DNA from: Sinimarinibacterium flocculans
GTDB taxonomy: Bacteria > Pseudomonadota > Gammaproteobacteria > Nevskiales > Nevskiaceae
Length of the DNA stretch: 64,000 nucleotides
Direction of reading: 5' to 3'
NCBI RefSeq assembly: GCF_003201205.1
Contig: NZ_QICN01000004.1
Span: forward strand, 248,001 to 312,000
Every line of letters starts with the position of its first letter. The first letter of the stretch is position 1. The notes below the pieces were generated by a model. That model saw nothing but the letters and a program-made list of their open reading frames with translations. It was not told where the DNA came from and searched no databases. Below, in pieces: positions 35,475 to 44,664 of this stretch. The position numbers and the translations under genes were made by a program.

Positions 35475-36620
35475 TCAGTAGCCCATCTGTCTCGCGGCGA
35501 GGTCTTTCATGATTTCCAGGGAACCGCCGCCGATGGTCAGGACCTTGGTTTCGCGGTAGATGCGCTCGACCTTCGCGCCCTGCAGGTAGCCGGCCCCGCC
35601 GAAGATCTGCATCGCCTCGTTGGCGACCCACTCGAGCGTCGTCGTCGCCAGGTTCTTCAGCAGGCAGACTTCGGCCACGGGCATCTGCTTGCGCGCGACC
35701 CGCCAGGCGAGGACGTCGAGGTTCGCGCGCACGGCCTCGATGCGCATGCGCATGTCCGCCAGCTTGTGGCGGATCACTTGGCTCCTGATCAGCGGCCGGC
35801 CGAAGGTCTCCCGGCTGCGGGCGTAGGCCAGCGATTCGTCGTAGCAGACTTGAGCGAAGGCCAGCGCCTGCGCGGCGAGCATGATCCGCTCCTGGTTGAA
35901 GTTCATCATGATTGCCATGAAGCCGGCGTTCTCCGGGCCGATGCGGTTCGCGACCGGGACCCGGCAGTCTTCGAAGTAGAGCGTCGCAGTGTCGGAACAC
36001 CACCAGCCCATCTTCTGCAGCGGCGAGCGCGTCAGGCCCTTCGTCGTGCCCTCGATCACCAGCAGCGAGATGCCGCCCATGCCGTCGCCGCCAGTGCGCA
36101 CGGCGGTGGTGATGTAATCGGCACGCAGCCCGGAGGTGATGAAGGTCTTGGAGCCGTTGACGACGTAGTGTTCGCCGTCTCGCACGGCACGCGTCTTCAG
36201 GTTGGCGACGTCGGAGCCGCCGCCCGGTTCGGTGATCGCCAGCGCCGCGATCTTGTCGCCGGCCAGCACCGGCGCGACGAACTGCTGCTTCTGCTCGTGG
36301 GTGCCGGCATGCACGATCGGCGGCGTGCCGATGCCATGCGACATCAGGCTGGCGATCACCCCACCGCTGCCGGCGCGCGCGAGTTCCTCGGTCAGCACGA
36401 TCAGATAGTGCAGGTCCGGCACTTCGACGCCGCCGTAGGCTTCGGGAAAGCCGATCTGCAGCAGGCCGGCGTCGGCGGCCTTGCGGTGCAGTTCGCGCGG
36501 CAGCGACTGCTCGGCCTCCCAGCGGTCGACATGCGGCGCGATCTCGCGCTCGACGAAACGGCGGACCTGCTGGCGGAACGACTCGTGGTCGGCCGTGAGA
36601 AACGGATGAGAGTTGGTCAC
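35475..36620 (-). CDS. Acyl-CoA dehydrogenase
   Basis: The 381-residue flavoprotein has FVEREIAPHVDRWE near the N-terminus, AITEPGGGSDVANLKT and TFITSGLRADY for FAD and substrate, and a C-terminal NEAMQIFGGAGYLQG and TIGGGSLEIMKDLAARQ. The residues around the active site resemble general acyl-CoA dehydrogenases of fatty-acid or isovaleryl type; the chain length is open. The start is a GTG at 36620. The folD gene lies 93 bases upstream on the same strand. A degenerate copy of its 3' end lies just downstream. Confidence 0.9.
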   Translation of the reverse strand: MTNSHPFLTADHESFRQQVRRFVEREIAPHVDRWEAEQSLPRELHRKAADAGLLQIGFPEAYGGVEVPDLHYLIVLTEELARAGSGGVIASLMSHGIGTPPIVHAGTHEQKQQFVAPVLAGDKIAALAITEPGGGSDVANLKTRAVRDGEHYVVNGSKTFITSGLRADYITTAVRTGGDGMGGISLLVIEGTTKGLTRSPLQKMGWWCSDTATLYFEDCRVPVANRIGPENAGFMAIMMNFNQERIMLAAQALAFAQVCYDESLAYARSRETFGRPLIRSQVIRHKLADMRMRIEAVRANLDVLAWRVARKQMPVAEVCLLKNLATTTLEWVANEAMQIFGGAGYLQGAKVERIYRETKVLTIGGGSLEIMKDLAARQMGY

Positions 36621-36713
36621 GGAGATTACCCTGAAGGACGAACGATGCCCGATCGCCTCACGATAAACCGTTGCTGCGCAGGCATCCAGCGCGAAGGCGC
36701 GCCGTAACGGCGC

Positions 36714-37604
36714 TTACCGTCCGCTGTCGTCGGCTGCCTGCAAGGTGTTCTGCATCAGCATCGCGACGGTCATCGGACCGACGCCGCCCGGCACCGGCGT
36801 GATGGCGCGCGCACGCTGGCGGGCGGCCTCGAACTCGACGTCGCCGACCAGACGCCCGTCGTCCAGGCGGTTGATGCCGACGTCGATGACGATCGCGCCG
36901 GGCTTGATCCAGTCGCCCCTGACCATCGCCGGCCGGCCGACGGCGACGACGAGGATGTCGGCGCGCGCCACTTCGGCGGCGACGTCCGCGGTGAAGCGAT
37001 GGCAGCAGGCGGCGGTGGCGCCGGCGAGCATCAGTTCCAGCATCATCGGGCGGCCGACGTGATTGCTGGCGCCGACGACGACGGCGGTGCGCCCCTTGAA
37101 GGTTTCGCCGGCGCTGCGCAGCAGCTCCATGACGCCGTACGGCGTGCACGGCCGCAGGGCCGGACGGCGTTGTGCGAGCCGGCCGATGTTGTACGGATGG
37201 AAGCCGTCGACGTCCTTGTCCGGGCGGATGCGTTCGGTGACCGCGGTGGCGTCGAGATGTGCCGGCAGCGGGAGCTGCACGAGGATGCCGTCGATCAGCG
37301 GGTCGGCGTTGAGCGCATCGACCGCGGCGAGCAGCTCGTCCTGACCGACGCCGGCATCGAAATGCATCGGCACCGAGCGGATGCCGACCTTCTCGCAGGT
37401 CAGGCGCTTGTTGCGGACGTAGACCTCGGACGCCGGATCGTTGCCGACCAGCACCGTGGCCAGTGCCGGCGCGCGCAGGCCGCGGGACTTGCGGGCCTCG
37501 ACGCCGGCGCGGACGCGCTCGTGGACGCGGGCGGCAACGGCCTTGCCATCGATCAGTTGGGCGCTCACGGCGTGGGTCGGGTCGGCGTGCGGACGGTCGC
37601 GCAT
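36714..37604 (-). CDS. folD: Methylenetetrahydrofolate dehydrogenase/cyclohydrolase
   Basis: The 296-residue bifunctional enzyme of one-carbon metabolism has the catalytic [14 protein letters not shown] with its lysine, [10 protein letters not shown], the folate-site [22 protein letters not shown] for NADP, and [15 protein letters not shown]. The ATG at 37604 gives normal family length; the frame runs on 5' without similarity. It is divergent from ccmA with an 89-base gap. Confidence 0.96.
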   Translation of the reverse strand: MRDRPHADPTHAVSAQLIDGKAVAARVHERVRAGVEARKSRGLRAPALATVLVGNDPASEVYVRNKRLTCEKVGIRSVPMHFDAGVGQDELLAAVDALNADPLIDGILVQLPLPAHLDATAVTERIRPDKDVDGFHPYNIGRLAQRRPALRPCTPYGVMELLRSAGETFKGRTAVVVGASNHVGRPMMLELMLAGATAACCHRFTADVAAEVARADILVVAVGRPAMVRGDWIKPGAIVIDVGINRLDDGRLVGDVEFEAARQRARAITPVPGGVGPMTVAMLMQNTLQAADDSGR

Positions 37605-37693
37605 TGTAAGGGGGGACGACGCCGTGTCGTGCGTGGTGTCGTGACTGCGATCCCTTAAACTGCGCGCCTCGTGACGCCGCCCAAGCCCAGACC

Positions 37694-38293
37694 TTGCTGC
37701 AAATCGACCGCCTTTCGATAGGTCGCGGCGACCGCGTGCTGTTCGCGGGCCTGAGCGTCGCGTTGCAGCCGGGCGAACTGCTGCACGTGCGCGGCGCCAA
37801 CGGCTGCGGCAAGACCAGCCTGCTGGAGGCCATCGCCGGACTGCGGCGCTGCGCGCAGGGCGGGATTCGCAGCACGCCCGACGAGCTGGCGCGGCACTGG
37901 ATCGGGCATCGCAATGCACTGTCCCCGTCGCTGACGCCGCGCGAGAACCTGCAGTTCTGGGCCGGCCTCAACGGCGCCGACACCGGCGCTGCGGACGAGG
38001 TGCTGGCGGCCGTGGGCCTGGGCGCCGGCGTGCGCCGGCGCGCGGTGCGCTCGCTGTCGGCAGGACAGAAGCGGCGCAGTGCGCTGGCGCGGTTGCTGCT
38101 GCAGCCGCGGCCGCTGTGGCTGCTCGACGAGCCTCTGGACGGGCTCGATGCCGACGGCATCGCGCTGATTGCGGGACTGCTGCGCGATCACCTGCATGGC
38201 GGCGGCGGCGTCATCATGACCAGTCACCAGCCGCTGCCCGCCGGGCTGCCGGCGGTGCGCGAGCTGGCACTGGACCGGGCGGGACAGCCATGA
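37694..38293 (+). CDS. ccmA: Heme exporter ATP-binding protein CcmA
   Basis: The 199-residue ABC ATPase has Walker [10 protein letters not shown], the signature LSAGQKRR and Walker [12 protein letters not shown]. With CcmB it drives release of holo-CcmE from the CcmC complex in System I cytochrome c maturation. No ATG is available; TTG at 37694 matches the usual N-terminus (MLQIDRLSI). The stop overlaps the ccmB start by 4 bases. It opens a nine-gene operon. Confidence 0.93.
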   Translation: MLQIDRLSIGRGDRVLFAGLSVALQPGELLHVRGANGCGKTSLLEAIAGLRRCAQGGIRSTPDELARHWIGHRNALSPSLTPRENLQFWAGLNGADTGAADEVLAAVGLGAGVRRRAVRSLSAGQKRRSALARLLLQPRPLWLLDEPLDGLDADGIALIAGLLRDHLHGGGGVIMTSHQPLPAGLPAVRELALDRAGQP

Positions 38294-38955
38294 GTGCGGT
38301 GGCGGCCCTGTTGCGGCGGGAGGCATGGCTCGCCGCACGATCGCGCAGCGACTGGCTGATGCCGCCGTTCTTCCTGGTCGTCGTCGTCACCCTGTTCGGC
38401 CTCGGCGCGGAACCGAACGATCCGCGCCTCGCGCGCTTCGCGCCCGCGATCCTGTGGGTGGCGAACCTGCTCGCGGCGCTGCTGACGCTCGAGCGGCTGT
38501 TCCGCGCCGACCACGAGGACGGCACGCTCGAGCAGATGGTGCTCTCGCCGCTGCCGCTCTATCTCGTGGCGGCCTGCAAGCTGTTGTCGCACTGGCTGCT
38601 CACGGGCCTGCCGCTGGTGCTCCTGTCGGCGCCGCTGGGGGCGATGCTCGGCCTCGATACCGCTGCGGTGGTGGCGCTGGTCGCCGGTCTGGTGCTGGGC
38701 ACGCCGTGCATCAGTGCGGTCGGCGGCTTCGTCGCCGCGCTCACGGTCGGCTTGCCCCGTGCCGGTCTGCTGCTGCCGGTGCTGGTGTTGCCGCTGATCG
38801 TGCCGGTGGTGATCTTCGGTGCTGGTGCCGTCCGCAGCGCGCAGCAGGGTCTGCCGGTGGACGCTCCGTTATACTTTCTCGCCGCGATTCTCGCCGTGTG
38901 CGTGACCCTGGTGCCCTGGGTCTGCAGCGCAGCCTTACGCAACGCCGTCGACTGA
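38290..38955 (+). CDS. ccmB: Heme exporter membrane protein CcmB
   Basis: The 221-residue protein has about six hydrophobic segments and the family N-terminus with RREAWLAARSRSDWLMPPFFLVVVV. It is the membrane partner of CcmA. It overlaps ccmA and lies 15 bases before ccmC. Length is normal. Confidence 0.93.
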   Translation: MSAVAALLRREAWLAARSRSDWLMPPFFLVVVVTLFGLGAEPNDPRLARFAPAILWVANLLAALLTLERLFRADHEDGTLEQMVLSPLPLYLVAACKLLSHWLLTGLPLVLLSAPLGAMLGLDTAAVVALVAGLVLGTPCISAVGGFVAALTVGLPRAGLLLPVLVLPLIVPVVIFGAGAVRSAQQGLPVDAPLYFLAAILAVCVTLVPWVCSAALRNAVD

Positions 38956-38970
38956 CCCGCGAACGACCCC

Positions 38971-39699
38971 ATGTGGACCTGGTTCCATCGTCTTGCCTCG
39001 CCGCCGCATTTCTACCGGCTGGCCGAACGCTGGCTGCCGTGGGTCGGCGTCGCCGCGGCCGGCCTGCTGGCCTGGGGCTGGATCGGCGGGCTGGTGTTCG
39101 CGCCGCCGGACTATCAGCAGAAGGACGCCTTTCGCATCATCTACGTCCACGTGCCGACGGCCGCGGCGTCGCTGTCGCTGTACACGATGATGGCGGTGGC
39201 CGGTGCGGTGGCCCTGATCTGGCGCATGAAGCTCGCCGAGTGCGTGCTGGTCGCGACGGCGCCGGTCGGCGCCGGCATGACCGTCGTGGCGTTGATCACC
39301 GGCATGCTCTGGGGCAAGCCGATGTGGGGCACCTACTGGGTCTGGGATGCGCGGCTGACCTCCGAGCTGGTGCTGCTGTTCCTCTACCTCGGCGTGATCG
39401 GTCTGCAACAGGCCTTCGAGGACGCGCGGGCGGCGGCGCGTGCCTGCGCGCTGCTGGCGATCGTCGGCGTGGTCAACGTGCCGATCGTGAAGTACTCGGT
39501 GGAATGGTGGAATTCGCTGCATCAGACTTCGACGATTCTCAAGCTGGGCAAGCCGACGATCACCGCCGACATGGCCGTGCCGCTGTACGCGGCGCTCGCC
39601 GGCACTTTCCTGTTGTGCGCCTACGCGATCCTGCGCCGCGTGCAGAACGAGCTGCTGTGGCGCGAGCGCCGCACCGGCTGGGTGGCGGAACTGCTGTGA
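38971..39699 (+). CDS. ccmC: Heme handling protein CcmC
   Basis: The 242-residue inner membrane protein has six predicted helices and the tryptophan-rich heme loop WGTYWVWDARLTS. YVHVPTAA and the later HQTSTI carry the external histidines that bind heme. CcmC loads heme onto CcmE. A 48-base gap separates it from ccmD, the widest in the operon. Confidence 0.95.
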   Translation: MWTWFHRLASPPHFYRLAERWLPWVGVAAAGLLAWGWIGGLVFAPPDYQQKDAFRIIYVHVPTAAASLSLYTMMAVAGAVALIWRMKLAECVLVATAPVGAGMTVVALITGMLWGKPMWGTYWVWDARLTSELVLLFLYLGVIGLQQAFEDARAAARACALLAIVGVVNVPIVKYSVEWWNSLHQTSTILKLGKPTITADMAVPLYAALAGTFLLCAYAILRRVQNELLWRERRTGWVAELL

Positions 39700-39747
39700 T
39701 GGACAAGGGTCTTGGCTTGGGTCGCACGCAGCCGGTGGCGTGATCGG

Positions 39748-39903
39748 ATGGACGCGAATTTCTGGCACATGAGCGGGTATGCGGCCTACGTCTGGGGCAG
39801 CTTCGGCGTGGCCGCGCTCGTGTTCGTCTGGGCAGGGCTGGCGCCGCGGCGACGCCGGCGCGAACTGCTCGACTCGATCCGCGGGAGCGCGGAGGACGTA
39901 TGA
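39748..39903 (+). CDS. ccmD: Heme exporter accessory protein CcmD
   Basis: The 51-residue protein has one membrane helix (YAAYVWGSFGVAALVFVWA) followed by a basic cytoplasmic tail (RRRRRELL), typical of CcmD. The ATG at 39748 gives the family N-terminus MDANFWHMSGY; upstream extension is not needed. It helps release holo-CcmE. The stop overlaps ccmE by 4 bases. Confidence 0.88.
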   Translation: MDANFWHMSGYAAYVWGSFGVAALVFVWAGLAPRRRRRELLDSIRGSAEDV

Positions 39904-40361
39904 CCAAGCGACAGCAACGCATGGCCGCTATCGGCGCGCTCGTGGTGGGTCTCGGCCTGGCCGCGACACTCGGCTTCACGGCGATCCGCAAGAACATGAT
40001 GTATTTCTACACGCCGAGCGACGTCGCGGCCCAAGCGCCGTCCGCAGATGCGACGATCCGGCTCGGCGGCCTGGTGGTGGCCGGCAGCGTCCGGCGCGGC
40101 GAGGGGCTCAGGGTCGCGTTCACCGTCGCCGACTGCGAATCCGAGGTGCCGGTGCACTACGAGGGCATCCTTCCCGACTTGTTCCGCGAAGGTCAGGGCA
40201 TCGTCGCCACCGGTCGCGTCGGCACCGATGGCGTGTTCACCGCACAGGAAGTCCTCGCCAAGCACGACGAGGAATACATGCCGCCGGAGCTCGCCGAGAA
40301 ACTGACGGACGAGAACGGCAAGCACTCCTGCGCCGAATTCAAGAGGGTGGTGCAGTCATGA
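39900..40361 (+). CDS. ccmE: Heme chaperone CcmE
   Basis: The 153-residue periplasmic-facing protein has an N-terminal anchor helix and an OB-fold. H122 in AKHDEEY is the residue that binds heme covalently, in the HxxxY form. It overlaps ccmD and ccmF (ATGA at both ends). Confidence 0.96.
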   Translation: MTKRQQRMAAIGALVVGLGLAATLGFTAIRKNMMYFYTPSDVAAQAPSADATIRLGGLVVAGSVRRGEGLRVAFTVADCESEVPVHYEGILPDLFREGQGIVATGRVGTDGVFTAQEVLAKHDEEYMPPELAEKLTDENGKHSCAEFKRVVQS

Positions 40362-42325
40362 TCCCGGAACTCGGCCACTTCGCGATGCTGGCGGCCTTCG
40401 CGGTCGCGGTGATCCAGTTCGTCGTGCCGTTCGCCGGGACCTGGAAGCGCGAACCGCGCTGGATGGCGGTGGGTGCATCGGCGGCGCAGGCGCAATTCGC
40501 CCTGATCCTCATCGCCTATGCCTGCCTGACCTGGGCCTTCGTCGAACGCGACTGGTCGGTGGCGTACGTCGCCGCCAACGCGCATTCGCAGCTGCCGCTG
40601 ATGTATCGCATCAGCGCCGTCTGGGGGGCGCACGAGGGCTCGATGCTGCTGTGGATGCTGATGCTGACCGGTTGGGGCGCCGCGGTGTCGGTGTTCAGCC
40701 GCAGCCTGCCGCGCGACGTGCAGGCGCAGGTGCTCGCCGTGCTGGGAGCGCTGTGCATCGGCTTTCTGCTGTTCATGCTGCTGACCTCGAACCCTTTCGA
40801 GCGGCACTTCCCGGTGCCGGAAGACGGCCGCGATCTCAATCCGCTGCTGCAGGACCCCGGGCTGGTCGTGCATCCGCCGCTGCTCTACATGGGCTACGTC
40901 GGCTTCTCGGTGGCGTTCGCGTTCGCCATCGCCGCGCTCATCGGCGGACGCATGGATGCGGCCTGGGCGCGCTGGACGCGACCGTGGACGACATCGGCCT
41001 GGCTGTTCCTGACGCTGGGCATCACGCTCGGTTCGTGGTGGGCGTATCACGAGCTCGGTTGGGGCGGGTGGTGGTTCTGGGACCCGGTCGAGAACGCATC
41101 CTTCCTGCCGTGGCTGGTCGGCACGGCGCTGATCCACTCGCTGGCAGTGAGCGAGAAGCGCGGCCTGCTCAAGTCATGGACGGTGCTGCTGGCGATCCTG
41201 GCCTTCGCGCTGTCGCTGCTGGGGACCTTCCTGGTGCGCTCCGGCATCCTCGTGTCGGTACATGCCTTCGCCACCGATCCGGCACGCGGCGTCTTCATTC
41301 TCGCGTTCCTCGGCATCGTCCTCGGCATCGCGTTCTCGTTATACGCGTGGCGGGCGCACCGCTTCGTCGCCGACGGCGAGTTCGCACTGCTGTCGCGCGA
41401 GGGACTGCTGCTGCTGAACAACGTCTTCCTGGTCATCGCCGCCGCCGCGGTGCTGATCGGCACCCTGTATCCGCTGATCGTCGATGCCCTCGGACTCGGC
41501 AAGATCTCGGTGGGCCCCCCGTACTTCAATGCCGTGTTCCTGCCGTTGACGGCGCCGCTGGCGGTACTCATCGGACTGGCGTCGGTCATCGGCTGGAAGC
41601 GCGCCGGGCGCAGCGAGGTGCTGCGCCGGCTGCGCTGGCCGGCGGTGCTGGCGGTCGTCGGCGGCCTCGCGCTGCCGTGGCTGGTCGAGCAGAAGCTGCT
41701 GCTGGTCGCCGCCGCCGGCGGCATGCTCGCGTTGTGGGCGATGCTGATGGCGCTGGAGGAACCGTGGCGGCGCTGGCGTGCCCGCGGTGCCGCCGGGCTG
41801 ACGCAGATGCCGCGCGGCATCTGGGGCATGACGCTGGCCCATTTCGGCATCGGCCTGTGGGTGCTGGGCGTGACCTTCGTCAGCCTGTACAGCATCGAGC
41901 GCGATGTGCGCCTCGGGCCCGGGCAGAGCACGGATCTGGCCGACTACCGCTTCGAGCTGCTGCGCGTCGAGCCGTTCTCCGGGCCGAACTACGACGCCGA
42001 TCGCGCCGTCGTCGAGATCACGCGGGACGGCCGGCACATCGCCGAGCTGTATCCGGAGAAGCGCCTGTACCGCGCGCAGGGCAGCGTGATGACCGATGCG
42101 GCAGTCGAACACAGTCCGCTGCGGGATCTGTATGTCGCGCTGGCCGAACCGCTGGACAACGGCGAGTGGGCGATGCGCGTGTACGTCAAGCCGATGATGC
42201 GTCTGGTCTGGCTGGGCGGCGTGCTGATGGCGCTCGGCGGCGTGCTCGCGGCGAGCGACCGCCGCTATCGGCTGGCACGGATGCTGCGGGAGTCCGCGAC
42301 GGTTCCCGGCGGAGCGACAGCCTGA
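40358..42325 (+). CDS. ccmF: Cytochrome c heme lyase subunit CcmF
   Basis: The 655-residue integral membrane protein has many hydrophobic helices and the WWD-type heme loop GGWWFWDPVENASFLPW, plus VHPPLLYMGYVG. It transfers heme from CcmE to apocytochrome c with CcmH and CcmI. The ATG at 40358 overlaps ccmE. The last base of its stop is the first base of ccmG. Confidence 0.96.
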   Translation: MIPELGHFAMLAAFAVAVIQFVVPFAGTWKREPRWMAVGASAAQAQFALILIAYACLTWAFVERDWSVAYVAANAHSQLPLMYRISAVWGAHEGSMLLWMLMLTGWGAAVSVFSRSLPRDVQAQVLAVLGALCIGFLLFMLLTSNPFERHFPVPEDGRDLNPLLQDPGLVVHPPLLYMGYVGFSVAFAFAIAALIGGRMDAAWARWTRPWTTSAWLFLTLGITLGSWWAYHELGWGGWWFWDPVENASFLPWLVGTALIHSLAVSEKRGLLKSWTVLLAILAFALSLLGTFLVRSGILVSVHAFATDPARGVFILAFLGIVLGIAFSLYAWRAHRFVADGEFALLSREGLLLLNNVFLVIAAAAVLIGTLYPLIVDALGLGKISVGPPYFNAVFLPLTAPLAVLIGLASVIGWKRAGRSEVLRRLRWPAVLAVVGGLALPWLVEQKLLLVAAAGGMLALWAMLMALEEPWRRWRARGAAGLTQMPRGIWGMTLAHFGIGLWVLGVTFVSLYSIERDVRLGPGQSTDLADYRFELLRVEPFSGPNYDADRAVVEITRDGRHIAELYPEKRLYRAQGSVMTDAAVEHSPLRDLYVALAEPLDNGEWAMRVYVKPMMRLVWLGGVLMALGGVLAASDRRYRLARMLRESATVPGGATA

Positions 42326-42867
42326 TGCGTTTGCGGTTCCTTCTGCCGGCCGCGGTGCTGGTCGTCCTGATCGTCCTGTTCGCGTTCGGCCTGCAGCACG
42401 ACCCGCGCGAGGTGCCGTCGCCGCTGATCGGCAAGCCGGCACCGGATTTCGCGCTGCGCGTCGTCGGCGAGGACACGCCGTTCTCCCGCGACGACCTGCT
42501 CGGGCGCCCGCTGCTGGTGAACTTCTGGGCGAGCTGGTGCCTGGCCTGCAGGGTCGAGCATCCGCTGCTGATGGAGCTGGCGCGCCAGGGCGTCGAGATC
42601 GTCGGCATCGACTACAAGGACACCGACGCCGACGGCCTGCGCTGGCTCGAGCGTCACGGCAACCCGTATCGCCACATCGTCGCCGACGAGCGCGGCAGCG
42701 CCGGACTCGACTGGGGGGTCTACGGCGTACCCGAGACCTTCGTGCTCGATGCCAACGGCACCATCGTCCACAAGCACATCGGCCCGATCGACGAGCAAGC
42801 CTGGCGCCGGACGATCCAGCCCCTGCTGACGACGGCGCCGGCACGCGCCGCCACGGAGACCCGCTGA
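42325..42867 (+). CDS. ccmG: Periplasmic thioredoxin CcmG/DsbE
   Basis: The 180-residue protein has an N-terminal anchor helix and a thioredoxin fold with WC72-L-A-C75 in NFWASWCLACRVEHP, and the cis-proline loop GVPETFV. It reduces apocytochrome or CcmH cysteines. The Leu-Ala pair between the cysteines differs from the more common P-containing WCPxC. It overlaps ccmF by one base. Confidence 0.94.
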   Translation: MRLRFLLPAAVLVVLIVLFAFGLQHDPREVPSPLIGKPAPDFALRVVGEDTPFSRDDLLGRPLLVNFWASWCLACRVEHPLLMELARQGVEIVGIDYKDTDADGLRWLERHGNPYRHIVADERGSAGLDWGVYGVPETFVLDANGTIVHKHIGPIDEQAWRRTIQPLLTTAPARAATETR

Positions 42868-42868
42868 A

Positions 42869-43333
42869 ATGCGTCACCCGACCGTGAAGGCCGCCGTCCT
42901 GAGCGCCGCACTGCTGGCGGCCGGCGCCCTGGTACCGTTGCATGCGCAGTCCGACGGACTGAGCGCCGCGCAGGCCGAGCGCTACCAGGCGCTGGTGACC
43001 GAGCTGCGCTGCCTGGTCTGTCAGAACCAGTCGATCGCCGATTCCAATGCGCCGCTGGCGGCCGATCTGCGCGAGCAGGTGCGCAACCAGATTCTCGCCG
43101 GGCGCAGCGACACGCAGATCCATGACTACGTGACCGAGCGCTACGGCGATTTCGTGCTGTACCGTCCGCCGTTCAAGCCGTCGACGTGGCTGCTGTGGTT
43201 CGGGCCGTTCCTGTTGCTTGCGGCCGCACTGGCGGTCGCGCTGCGTTTCGCGAAACGGCGGGCGACGCCGCAGACGCCGCCGCCGGTCGACCGCGAGCGC
43301 CTGCAGCGCCTGCTCGAAGACACTCGCCAGTGA
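42869..43333 (+). CDS. ccmH: Cytochrome c maturation protein CcmH
   Basis: The 154-residue protein has a signal sequence ending LHAQ, the redox motif RC48-L-V-C51-QNQSIADSNA, and a C-terminal membrane anchor (WLLWFGPFLLLAAALAVAL). It is the short CcmH form, with the TPR part encoded separately by ccmI. It begins one base after the ccmG stop. Confidence 0.95.
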   Translation: MRHPTVKAAVLSAALLAAGALVPLHAQSDGLSAAQAERYQALVTELRCLVCQNQSIADSNAPLAADLREQVRNQILAGRSDTQIHDYVTERYGDFVLYRPPFKPSTWLLWFGPFLLLAAALAVALRFAKRRATPQTPPPVDRERLQRLLEDTRQ

Positions 43334-43343
43334 GGCTGTGACG

Positions 43344-44621
43344 ATGACGTGGATGTGGATGGGTGCGATCGCGCTGCTGGCCGTCGGCCTGGCCCTGTGG
43401 CCGTTGTGGGCGGGGCGACCTGCAAGCGGACCCCAGCGGCGCGCGCTCAATGTCGTGGGCTACCGCGGGCGGATGGCGGAGATCGACGCGGAGCTCGCGG
43501 CCGGAACGATCACCGAGGAGACCGCCACGGCGCTGCGCGACGAGGCCGGTTCGCGTCTGCTCGTCGACGCCGGGGAGGCCGGCGACAGCGCAGCCGTCGC
43601 GTCGCGGCACGGACGGTCCTGGGGCGTGTTCGCGGCGGCGAGCGCGCTGATCGTGCTGGTCAGCGGCATCGGCTACTGGTCCGGTGACAGTCGCGAACAG
43701 GCGCACTGGATCGCGCAGGCGCGCAACGACCCGGCGGGCGCCCAGCGGCTGTCGATCGACAGCATGGTCACGCGGCTGGAGAAGCGGCTCGCGGACGACG
43801 ATCAGGACGCCGAGGGCTGGGCGATGCTCGGACGCTCCTACTTCGTGCTCGGTCGTCACGCCGACGCGGCCGGCGCCTACGAGCGGGCGAACCGTCTGAG
43901 TGCGTCGGCGCCGCGCGCGGACTGGCTCGCCGACGAGGCCGAGGCCCGGGTGCTGTTGCAGGGACACGACTTCCGCGGACTGCCGCGCCAGCTCTTCGAA
44001 CGTGCGCTCGCCGTCGAGCCCGGCAATCCGAAGGCGCTGTGGTACGCGGGCCTGGCCGCGGCGCAGGCCGGCGAGTTCGCGCTGGCCGTCGAGCGCTGGC
44101 AGGTGCTGCGGCGCGGCGAGCTGCCCGACGACTTTCGCGCCGTGCTCGACGAGCGCCTGCGCGAACTGGCCGAGCTGGCGGGGCAGCCGGCGCCGGAGCC
44201 GGCGGCGGAGGTCGCCGCGTCGGAGCCGGCGCCGCAGCAGGCCATGTCACAGGAAGCCGCGACGCCGGACGCAGCGCCGCAACTGCTGCTCGACGTCTCG
44301 CTGGCACCGGAATTCGCCGACGCCGTCGGCGCCGGCGACGTGCTGTTCGTGATCGCCCGGCGCCCGGGCGTGCCGGGGCCGCCGCTGGCAGTGCGGCGTC
44401 TGGCCGCCGGCATGCTGCCGGTGCAGATCCGGCTCGACGACAGCCACGCGATGGCGCCCGGCATGACCCTGTCGCTGGCCGACGAGTGGGAGGTCGTGGC
44501 CCGCGTCAGCCGCAGCGGGACACCGCAGGCGCAGCCGGGGGATTTCGAGGGCCGCCTGCGCATCGGCAGGTCCGCCGCCGGCCAGCCGATCGCCTTGCGC
44601 ATCGACCGTCGACTGCCCTGA
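43344..44621 (+). CDS. ccmI: Cytochrome c maturation TPR protein CcmI
   Basis: The 425-residue protein has two N-terminal membrane helices (about 3-22 and 92-112) around a cytoplasmic loop, then TPR repeats (DAEGWAMLGRSYFVLGRHADAAGAYERA) and a C-terminal beta-rich domain. It chaperones apocytochrome c to the heme lyase. ATG at 43344 is 10 bases after ccmH; earlier frame lies inside ccmH. It is the last gene of the operon. Confidence 0.92.
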   Translation: MTWMWMGAIALLAVGLALWPLWAGRPASGPQRRALNVVGYRGRMAEIDAELAAGTITEETATALRDEAGSRLLVDAGEAGDSAAVASRHGRSWGVFAAASALIVLVSGIGYWSGDSREQAHWIAQARNDPAGAQRLSIDSMVTRLEKRLADDDQDAEGWAMLGRSYFVLGRHADAAGAYERANRLSASAPRADWLADEAEARVLLQGHDFRGLPRQLFERALAVEPGNPKALWYAGLAAAQAGEFALAVERWQVLRRGELPDDFRAVLDERLRELAELAGQPAPEPAAEVAASEPAPQQAMSQEAATPDAAPQLLLDVSLAPEFADAVGAGDVLFVIARRPGVPGPPLAVRRLAAGMLPVQIRLDDSHAMAPGMTLSLADEWEVVARVSRSGTPQAQPGDFEGRLRIGRSAAGQPIALRIDRRLP

Positions 44622-44664
44622 GTCTGCGCCGACGTCCACCTTTCGAACGATCAGGATTGCGAAG

